Part shown: positions 49,178 through 58,537 of the stretch, piece after piece
Position numbering within the stretch: the first letter of the stretch is position 1
How the letters are laid out: each line of letters starts with the position of its first letter
NCBI GenBank assembly: GCA_935421135.1
Contig: OW285190.1
Coordinates: 18,858,501 to 18,922,500, forward strand
Source of the DNA: Bugulina stolonifera
Taxonomy: Eukaryota; Bryozoa; Gymnolaemata; Cheilostomatida; Bugulidae
DNA length: 64,000 nt
Direction of reading: 5' to 3'
Notes under the pieces: model-generated
The model's input: the letters and a program-made list of their open reading frames with translations, nothing else
The model's database searches: none
Told to the model about the DNA's origin: nothing
Made by a program: the position numbers and the translations under genes

Positions 49178-52100
49178 TTAGTAGTAAGGACACTCAGGAA
49201 CAAGTGACTCTTGGCTGTGGAATACACCAGAAGGGCAGAGGGCAGGTACCATTTGCTCAATTACTAACTGCCGAAACCCTTCCGCTCTTTCACAGCCATT
49301 CCTCGTGACTTCTTTGTAGCAATAATTCACTTTATTTACATTGTCGCTGAAACACAAAACATCATGTTTTAATAGCTCAAAGTTGTTCTTTCAAGCTGAT
49401 AACACAAAACTATGATAGCCTTAGCACCATTCTTATCTACAGTCAAAAGATCTGAGCCTGCTTAGGAATGTGTAATGTATCACCTAACCAGTGGTCTGAA
49501 ACTCCCCTTACAACTTATCTTAACAAATCACTCAGAACTAAAATCTTTGTCTTTAACAAAACACAAGATCTAGAGGTTGAGAAGTAGCGAACTGTTTCTG
49601 CATTTACTAGTAATATGTTTACTAACTGATTACCACTGTAGTTCACTTCTAAATTTTAGCACTATTGGTATTGGGTACGATTCAAGTATTATTCGAGTAT
49701 TATTTGGTAATATTGCTAACTTAAACCTTTTGTAGTCAAATAAGTTAAAGTTAAGTTCACTAAAAGCTTGTGTGATTCTGAATGAGTATGTAAAGCATTG
49801 ACATTATACAATTTTGGCTTTTCTAAACAAAAATTTCACATTTTTATGTCCATTTTTCAATATTAATGAGATAAGATGGTGCCAGTATTTTTGTTAGATA
49901 TACAGGTGCATCTATATGTGTATAAAAATATCTTGTTGCTAAGTCACTCTCTGGAAACCAATTCGTCCAAATAAGTGCTTAGCATATCTGATGTCACCAA
50001 GTGGTGTCTGGTGTCACCAAGTGGTGTCTGGTGTCACCAAGTGGTGTCTGGTGTCACCAAGTTGTGTCTGGTGTCACCAAGTGGTGTCTGGTGTCACCAA
50101 GTGGTGTCTGGTGTCACCAAGTGGTGTCTGGTGTCACCAAGTGGTGTCTGGTGTCACCAAGTGGTGTGATAGATTGTCTACATGTACATATATGTCTAAC
50201 AATTTCACACAAACGCTAGTGGGGAAAACTTCAGAATATAAAAGAAATTTCTTAACAACAAAACAGAAATAATTAGTATGGGTAGATTTTGATAGTATAG
50301 TACATGTGAGTATCTAGAATTACAGAAGTTCTACCTATTTTCTGGATTTTACAGATGAAGCTAGTGGCTAGAAGTTTCAACTTTCATGACTTGTGGGGGA
50401 TTCAGGTTCGATTCCTGCAAGGGTCATTGATGGTGTAAAGAGTAAAACGTAAACGTTAAACGTTAAAAACACTCTTGTGCTACTTTGCCACTTTAGTGTG
50501 CTGGGAACAGCATGATAAAGACAATTTCCCTTACCCTAAAACTGGAAGTGAAACTGATAGGTTTTTATACATTTATCGTTATAGGAAGGCAAAGGAACAT
50601 TTTTTGTTATGACTGCACATGTGCTGTAACATCTAGTTAACAATTATTTCACCACATCTACATGACCATATATATCTATACAACGGCAAAATACGTGTGA
50701 GATGAGCGTGTAATAGAGATTTATTCAATATGTACTGATCAGAGTTATTTCAGTCTTATTCTGAAGGTTATAAGTGAGTAGACTAAACGGAAGATGGACA
50801 TGATTGGTGTAAAAGTATAATAAACTTATCATTACAATTAGATAGTCAACTTACCAAGCAATTTTCTGGTTATTATATCCTTCAAATATCCCTTGAAAGC
50901 ATTCCACAGTTCCTCCACAACCTGTTTGATTTACATGTATGTAAGTATATGTTTATATACAGGTATGCATGTTTACGAACATATAATGCAACTAGGACAT
51001 ACATGTTGGTACATTCTGTTTGCATTGGTTTGACTGCAACCATTTGTATTATTCATAAATATCCACTGAATAATAATGAGACTGCAAAGCATAGGAACTT
51101 TGCTCATACATGTGAAAGTTTCACCAGAACATCTAAAAGCTCTTATGTAGGAAGAACTGGAGAAGTCTAAGACATTTACTAGTGCACTACTACATTACTG
51201 CACTACTGCAGTACTGCACTACGGCACTACTGGACTATGGCACTACTGCACTACTGGACTATTGCACTACTGCGCTACTGCACAACGGCACTACTGCACT
51301 ACTACACTACTACACTACTACACTACTACACTACTACACTACTACACTACTACACTACTAATGTTGCTCTACTGCTGTATTACTGTATTACTGTATTACT
51401 GTATTACTGTATTACTGTATTACTGTATCACTGTATTACTGCATAATATCTAATCGTAATCAGTACCTTTGGATGGAAATTCCAGCCTCTTGTTCTTGCA
51501 GTATCGTGAGAAGAGATTGAGAAATGGAGTAACTTGAAACACTCTCCTAGCCGGGTTCCTGACTTCACATCCAGTAATGGAGTCACTGTACATCCTCACT
51601 GCCCTGAAACCACCAATTTTACTAAACATAAGCATGCTCTTATTGAACAGTGAATACTATTTCCTCAGTCTTCCTCATTTTCTAAATAATCCGTTCACTT
51701 ATCCTAAAGGTGTACCTCTATCCCAAGGTAAGCCCCCAATCCTGGAAGTTTTCACTTCATCAAACTAGCAATCCTTTAAGCTTTACTAATAGTAGGCTTA
51801 CCAACAAGAGTAAGACTAAATAGGAGAGAGATCACACAGAAGTCAGGGTGAAAATTTGAAATGTTGTGAGCTGTGTTTACTTGAAGGTAGTTTGGGTAGA
51901 GATTAGCATACAATAACGGATATTCTATTTTCAGGAGAAAGGAGCTACTAACTGGGGTCAACCGTTTTCTAGAGACCAGTTAACAATCTACTTACCTCAT
52001 ACAGTTTCTTCTACCTCCTCTTTGAATCAATCGTTTATATTCACAAAAGCCATTGAACAAGTTCTCTTCACATACTGTAAATTCAAATCAGTTCAAAATA

Positions 52101-53284
52101 ATTTGACACACCGGGTATCATAGTAATACATTAACAGAATAGGCCTTCACATAATGCATTATTCTCTCAACAAAATATATTCCACAGCAAAAACTTCTTG
52201 AAACTGATTAATGGACTAAGCAGTACAAATCAGAGAAAAAAAGGTAAAAACAGAGAATGCTTAAAGACGGTAAGGCTTACTTTTAACTTTGTGATAAGGT
52301 TGGTGATGTTGATGGTAGGATCCATAAGGTCCAACCCATGCGCTGCACACTCCTAGATAATAGTATATATTACGACAATGTACACAAACTGCATTATTTA
52401 ATAGCCATAATGGTTCTACATATACCTTATACTGAGTAGCGCAATGTTGTAACCTACAAAATACCATTAGATCAAAATTGATTCCAATGAAACTTAGGTC
52501 TACTGCAGGCGAACATGTATATGATATTTTGTGTTTTGAACCGTAGGAACTATTGTACATTATAGGTACACACCATCCTGATAATGCTTCCATAATTGTT
52601 TTTTATTCAATCTTATCGCTAACAGCTGAGTGTTGGGAGATTTTATATCTGTGCTAATTTGACCACACACACAAGAAAAAGGCGAGCTCCAAGATCCTTT
52701 GACTAAGGAACCCACCACACCTCCATAACATTTTACCAGCTGAGCTATTCTGACACACTCATTCGATAAAATTATTGCTAGGCATGCTGTGCAAGTAGAG
52801 CCTTGTATGATGTTTTACCAATTAATAGAGATGTAGAAATCGTTCACAGAACATAAATAATATTATGATGTTTAACTAACATAAATCTCTGTTCTGTGTG
52901 CAGTATTTGTCAATGCACCAAGAAATAACTTAGATAAATCAGTAGTACAACACTAAACATGAACATGTGCATACTTAGGATAATATATGACTTACCAGCT
53001 ATTGCTATGAGAACACCAAGTGACACAAGGAGTCTGTTGAAGGCTAGAATTGAACAGTAGAAACTGGAATGAATCATTATTATATGCAGCTCATTTAGGC
53101 AGCTTATGCAATAAAACTTGTAATTATGACAGTTTTCTCTGCAGACTTACACCAAAAATCCCATTTTACTTGGAGCACATAGTTATGTTATACAGATATA
53201 CATGTACATGTACCAACCAATATCATCATTGCTTACTGATATTCAGTGTAGTTGGCATTAACGTATAGAGCTTTACTTACACAT
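49178..53284 (-). CDS. Copy 8: secreted 12-Cys family protein, intact (191 aa)
   Basis: Exons on the - strand: 53284-53281 (ATGT), 53043-52996, 52352-52281, 52074-51996, 51603-51467, 50921-50855 and 49346-49178 (TAA). The sum is 576 nt, all GT-AG, phases 1-1-1-2-1-2. The signal peptide is MSFNRLLVSLGVLIAIA. The linker has the extra cysteine (GVCSAW) and then a Tyr/His/Gln/Gly stretch. The domain starts ICEENLFNGFC and has a basic run RGGRRNC much like copies 1 and 2. All twelve cysteines are conserved, with EFPSKG and LCPSGVF. Intron 6 carries a 20-bp minisatellite and a SINE; intron 5 carries a short-unit array. Copy 9's first four exons lie 1.9 kb upstream in the same orientation. Confidence 0.88.
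49990..50167 (+). repeat. 20-bp minisatellite in intron 6 of copy 8
   Basis: About nine nearly perfect copies of GTGTCTGGTGTCACCAAGTG, including one with a single substitution. It lies inside an intron on the opposite strand; the continuous frames through it are artefacts. Confidence 0.95.
50350..50560 (+). mobile_element. tRNA-derived SINE, third type, intron 6 of copy 8
   Basis: A strong B-box, GGTTCGATTCC (50405-50415), sits downstream of an A-box-like AGCTAGTGGCTAGAAG at tRNA spacing, followed by an A-rich, repetitive stretch. The head does not fold into a convincing intact tRNA. It is antisense to copy 8. Confidence 0.55.
51175..51440 (+). repeat. Short-unit array in intron 5 of copy 8
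   Basis: Three adjoining blocks: CACTACTG-like units, then TACACTAC units, then TACTGTAT units. They abut the acceptor-distal side of exon 5 (51603-51467, - strand) within about 30 bases of its donor. Confidence 0.85.
52670..52770 (-). mobile_element. Possible tRNA-derived fragment in intron 2 of copy 8
   Basis: On the - strand TAGCTCAGCTGGTAAAATG resembles a tRNA D-arm/A-box, with a weak B-box-like GGATCTTGGAGC downstream. Probably a degraded SINE head. Confidence 0.3.
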
Positions 53285-53360
53285 ACTGCTGCAGAGTTTG
53301 AACAAGTTCGCCATCCAAATCCAATACCTTTGAATGAGATCCAAACAGGTGGATTCTATC

Positions 53361-53370
53361 TATATATATA
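53361..53370 (-). promoter_or_regulatory. TATA box of copy 8
   Basis: TATATATATA about 77-86 bases before the ATG at 53284. Confidence 0.6.
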
Positions 53371-55131
53371 TGCCAATATGGGACAGTCTAGCAATCAATT
53401 ATTCTATCACTGGTATGTCATAACAAAATTCCTCATAATCTCCATAGATCTGCAAAGTCATAGTCTATCAGAAGATAATACAGGACATATCTTGACTACA
53501 TTTAACTGGGTTTATGAACAAATTATTATAAATGGCATTGATTGATAGGTTATAGGCTCATGGTACTGGCTTGTGCATTGTTTTGCATAATAACATACCG
53601 TAGGCGTGTTGTTATTCCACTGCAAAGGCTTGTCCTCACTAGCTAGAGGGAAAGGTTTAATATATTACTACACTGACAGTTTGCAGCACAACAACTAAAC
53701 GTCAATTGAGATAATCATGTGAGAGTGAGCATAACAATGTTGTATGATGTGACATGCAGATGAACAGTACCTAATGGTGAGATTATTATGTGCTCTCTGT
53801 TCCGTGAGAGATATTACTCAATCTAATCCTTAATACCCTCCTGTTATTAACCCCAGGTAATGAGGTAAACATCTAGATATTATGTAAAGCAGGACTTTTG
53901 TTAACTGTTCTCAGAAAAGTCAAGTAACTACATGTGACTACATTATTTACACATAGTGTTAGTTGATGCTGTTTGCGCTGTACAAGTTACACTGTCAATA
54001 CCCAGGAGTGTAGTAAGATTAGACACAGAGCAGTCTGTCCATCTGCTCCTATTTTACAAGCATATCATCATAACTTATAAATGGTTTTAGCACAGCCTTT
54101 TTTCTTTTTAATTTTGTGCAACTTTCATCGATAAGTTGCTACGTTATATTCCTTCTTCATCAAAACATTTCACTCAAGCAATGTTTTGTATTTATTAATA
54201 CTAACTTTTTGACACCGCCAATTGGTTCCACTTTCTTTGGTGGTGAATGTTTTACCCTGCACATAGGATGATATAACACCAAGTAGGCAAATCCTGGTTA
54301 TGTAGTACAGTACGTTTCTAACCAAGAATACTAACAGTATGTGCCTGTCTGTAACTGAAGGTAAACCATACCTTTAAAAAGCATTGTCACTTTGCATTAC
54401 CTGTTGTAGTTAGTGCTACTCATATGTACATGCACATGTGTGGTATATCACCAGTATTTCAATTTAGGAATTTAGTTTGCGATGGTTTTATCAGTTATTA
54501 GTTACACTGGACTGTATTTACAAGTACTAGTGAGCACACAAAATTACCAGGTCAGCAGTGGGAGGAACCTTTTAAGGCCAGACACTCTTGATTGATGAAT
54601 TCTACAGGAATTGAGCACTCAGCTTCCACATGGAAGTGCAGCAGCTCTTTAAATGTAACAATGTATTCTATAATACGAAACTGTGTATAAACAGGTACTT
54701 GTACGTGTACTTGTAGGTGATGAACTTATTCCAATATTATGCAGAGTTGACTAAGTTCTCACAAGGTGAGTGATCTCATGTGATATCTACTGACCCCTAT
54801 GTTCTATTACTTATTACTCCAGTCAGGTTCCACTAGTGTCTTTGATGAGGTAAATTCATGTAGCTATGTACATTACCTTCATTGCTTTATGAGAAGCCAT
54901 CACTCTTTTCATGGAATGTTTTGTTTAGTAGCAGCAGTATATTGTTCTCATTGTACATGTACTTGTGACGGAAGCATGTATGTGTCAGCGCATGTGTAGG
55001 CATACTTATATGTCTGTGTGTCTGTGTATGTACATGAATACATATATTATGTTTATGTGTACCGTGAGGGCGTATTTGTACCTGCACCATAGCACCAACG
55101 CTATCGCTAGCTTAAAGAATCAGCTACTAAC
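53371..55131. other. Region where copy 9 exons 5-7 would be expected
   Basis: I looked on the - strand for the conserved exon 5 (acceptor then GC-starting 137-nt exon), the GCG-containing exon 6 and the CPSG-containing exon 7, and found none. No other gene is recognised. Copy 9 therefore ends after exon 4, or its 3' half has decayed beyond recognition. Confidence 0.55.
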
Positions 55132-56117
55132 CTCTGACAATTGATAGTACTTTTTGATTCAACCAGATCTTTAAATTCACAGAATATTCCAAACAGGTTA
55201 TCCTCACACACTGAAACAGCAAATTATTTCATCACTCATAGACAGGTTACATCACCAAGTAATTAGCTCACTCTATGGGCTCATCACTAGTTCATTAATT
55301 TATTGGTAGTTAGTCTATTAATAGTAATTATGTAATAACTTGCGTGGTGGTCTGGGTGCAGGTGTTGAATGACCATATCCACTTCCAGAGACAACTGTTC
55401 AACATCAACATAACATAGTAAGTATACACACACATACAATGTAAATTGTACAGTCATGTAGATAAGAATGTGTTCTGATGTCCTAACACTGATTAACATA
55501 TAAAATACCGTTGGGGAAAGGTATTGAGCAGATGGTGCTTTCTTATACCACATGAGTCAATATTAATTTGTACCTTACCAGAGCACTTGTGTGCATAGCA
55601 AATGTAGAAATATCCTAGGTGTTATTTTTGGAATATAGTATTTATGTAACTTACCAATCAACACAATAGCCATTATAAGAGTTCCTTTTGCCACTATAGA
55701 AGAAAAGAATGAATAACACTTGAAAAACCAAATTAATTCAACATAATATTTAAACCAGTTGACAGCCAGCATCATTTCTTCACTATTGGACTCTGTAGAG
55801 GTCAGTGTTTGATTGTGTTACTCTCTAGAGGTCAGTGTCTAATGGCTGTTACACCACAGTTTGCTTAAAATTCACAATAACAGTAAACCTACATGTACCT
55901 GTATGTATAATTCTTAGACTAGAAATGGAGTAATGATAAAGTACTAAACCTACATGTACCTGTATGTATAATTCTTAGACTAGAAATGGAGTAATGGTAA
56001 AGTACTAAATCCCATTCACTGTAGAATTTAATTTGCATAGCATGGGTATAAATTTTCATTCGCTATCAGCGAAGGTTGACTACAGCTTTAAGTTATATGT
56101 TTGTGTACTTACACATG
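55132..56117 (-). pseudogene. Copy 9: 5' half only (exons 1-4) of a 12-Cys family gene
   Basis: Exons on the - strand: 56117-56114 (ATGT), 55693-55655, 55394-55344 and 55210-55132. These are open and in frame: a short signal peptide MLAKGTLIMAIVLI, a linker VVSGSGYGHSTPAPRPP without cysteine, then LCEDNLFGIFC and the conserved C-x13-C ending in NCQR. Exon 3 uses a GC donor (GCAAGT at 55343-55338), as copy 10 does at the same intron. Exon 4 ends with a GT donor in phase 2. No exons 5-7 are found before copy 8 begins. Since phases match, exon 4 could in principle splice onto exon 5 of copy 8 (51603), making copy 9 an alternative first half; otherwise it is a truncated relic. I call it a pseudogene provisionally. 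Confidence 0.65.
55885..56006 (+). repeat. 61-bp tandem duplication in intron 1 of copy 9
   Basis: Two almost identical 61-bp copies starting AAACCTACATGTACCTG; the single differences imply a recent event. Confidence 0.9.
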
Positions 56118-56200
56118 ATGCCCAGCAAGAAGTGGCTATCAGAACAGCAGAGAAGTACCCATAAGATAGAATGGATTACTTGGCTCTCGTTGATTGTTTA

Positions 56201-56208
56201 TATTTATA
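56201..56208 (-). promoter_or_regulatory. TATA box of copy 9
   Basis: TATAAATA on the - strand, about 85 bases before the ATG at 56117. The promoter of this half gene is thus in place. Confidence 0.6.
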
Positions 56209-58456
56209 GTAGCCAAATAATAAAACTGCAAGTAACGGAATACGTCATATAATCATTGTCTTCATCAAATTACATTTAATCAGCTGCTTGGCGCAATTTA
56301 TTAATCTGTAGCTGGTTTAGAAGGATAGAAGGAAGTGGGTGACAACAAAAAGAACCCTGTCTATGGTAACATGAAGAAATAATGATGGATTAACATAGTA
56401 TTTGGTGACCACTTCCTTCACCTAATCTCTTATCACACCACCATAAAATTGTGCTAGAAATTATGTTAATAGCAATTTATAATGATTAGCAAGGATTGAT
56501 TGATTATCCACTTTGTGCAGTGTCATTGCTGGTAAGATGGTGTAATAGTCTTTATATTTAATAAAATGGTTTTATGCTCCCTAGATCCAGAAAGAGAAGT
56601 TTGACAATCTCCTAGCAAGTAAATGACAACAAGGACATAACAGCCAGCCTGAATCGTATACATTCATGGTATTTTAACTTTGTCTTGCGCGTATGCTGTA
56701 AAGTTCCTAATATTACATTGCACAACACATTTATAGTACTTCACAAACTAGTTTAATGCCAACCCATTGATGAGTGTCCATGCGCTTACAGATTCACCAT
56801 TTAACTGGTTAACAGCAAAATATTGGCAGCAAACATGCTGGTCTAAATGATTTTCTAGAAGTGTTTGCAAATATAACTACTCAATAGTAAAGGAGATTTG
56901 TACCTCTTAGGGATTCCAGATTGCAGAGAGGAAACTGTGTCCAATGTTTATGGAACTACAGCATTAGTGGTTGTCTATTTACTTTCTGTATCAACATAGT
57001 TCACACACATGCTGCGCTAACTGGTTGAAGGTTTAATAAGAGTAGCTCTAACTTAAGGCGTTTTACCAGTGGTGTTATATTTGCATCGTATAGAGATAGT
57101 GTTGGGTACTCAGCGCACCTACAAAGGTGATCTTGTATTTCTGGTACCGGAGGTTTAGCTCTCAATTTTGCGGAATATAAAATATTTGTCAGCAGCAGAC
57201 ATTATTTTTTTAATTAAGAAGTAGTAATGATTGCTGAAAGAGTTGAACTATGCATATTATTAGTATTATTGGTTCATATCCAGAACCATAAATAACACTG
57301 TCACTCACATGTTACCCTGAAGCAATGCTAAATTAAATGTGTGATTCACTTTATAGCATCATGTCCTGGACATTATTATATAGACTATAATTTATGTACA
57401 TGTGCTATACATGTATATGACCTGTGTATAATCATCTCTAATATAATAATATTATTAGAAACTATGCATTACGTCTGCCCGATAATACTATTGCAAAGCA
57501 ATCTGTATTTCCTCAAAATACTGATAACATCATAAATCAAAGCAATCAGACTAGCACCGGCAAGTTTTTGCTTCTTGTAAAAATGAAAAACTTGGAGATA
57601 TTTGAATTGTTGACAAGCACTTGCAGGTGCATGATTTTGCCGTTATTAACTGGTATAACAATCAGCAATTCCATGCACCCAGTGTGGTAGTGAATTGTAA
57701 TGTTAACAATAGGGGATACTCATCTGCTTTTAATGGAAAGTCAGCAGTACTAGGGGCCAGGAATAATTAAGGGCTCAGGTTGTTCTGTAGGTTAGGTGAG
57801 AGCGCTGCAGGCATGCAGGAATGCTGTGGGTGCTAGCTGAGGGCAGGAATGTTGTGAGTGAGAATGCTTTGGTTAGTAAGTGCAAGAACAACTATGTTCT
57901 CTGCAGGTCAGAATTACCTTCAGCTCTAATGATGGAAGATTGTTTGGCTGTTAATTGTACACAGTGCTCATCCTGGTTAAGTTTTGTAAAAATATAATGT
58001 TACTAAATTATCTTTGATGTGAGTCACACAGTGCATCACTTTGACCTCATAGTTCGAACTCACACAAGTAACAATAATTATGACTACACCACCAGATCAG
58101 TGAATATCTGTGCAAAGTGGATCTACATGTAAGATTTATATACAGAGCCCCTGCAAACCTGCTCATAACAACTAGATGTATGCTAGAGACTGGAAGTTGT
58201 CTTCGAGATTCAACATAATTGAAACTCGGTAGTTATTTATAAAAATACATTTTTACCTGGAAGGTTCCAGAGTGGCACTCAGTGTCTCCAGTTTACCTGC
58301 AATCACAGCTATAAGTGTAAAAGTGGAAGCTATAAATAATATTACATTATTTGCTGTGACATTACAATAAGACCGTGCTGTCCGGTTCTGCCAAACAAGT
58401 GTCAAAGTTTGATTAAATGGCAAAATTTTATAGAAATGATGACGCACATACACACA
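56209..58456. other. Head-to-head spacer between copies 9 and 10
   Basis: 2.2 kb between divergent TATA boxes. The final 200 bases (58257-58456) are similar to the region before copy 4. Elsewhere no gene, mobile element or tandem array is recognised. Confidence 0.55.
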
Positions 58457-58464
58457 TATATAAA
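58457..58464 (+). promoter_or_regulatory. TATA box of copy 10
   Basis: TATATAAA, 81 bases before the ATG at 58538, in a block shared with copy 4. Confidence 0.7.
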
Positions 58465-58537
58465 CTATTGGAAGTCATATGCTTCTCCATTGTCACTGAT
58501 TGCATTTAGCTGAAGAACTACATACTCAGTCAACAAG

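Noticed and set aside
52261..52593. 110-residue frame on the - strand in copy 8
   Set aside because: Only its middle (52352-52281) is exon 3; the rest is intron read-through.
53600..53660. Possible - strand exon resembling the start of exon 7 (GAGGACAAGCC after a TAG)
   Set aside because: It has no cysteines or CPSG motif and ends at a chance GTATG; similarity to exon 7 of copy 10 is limited to two or three codons.
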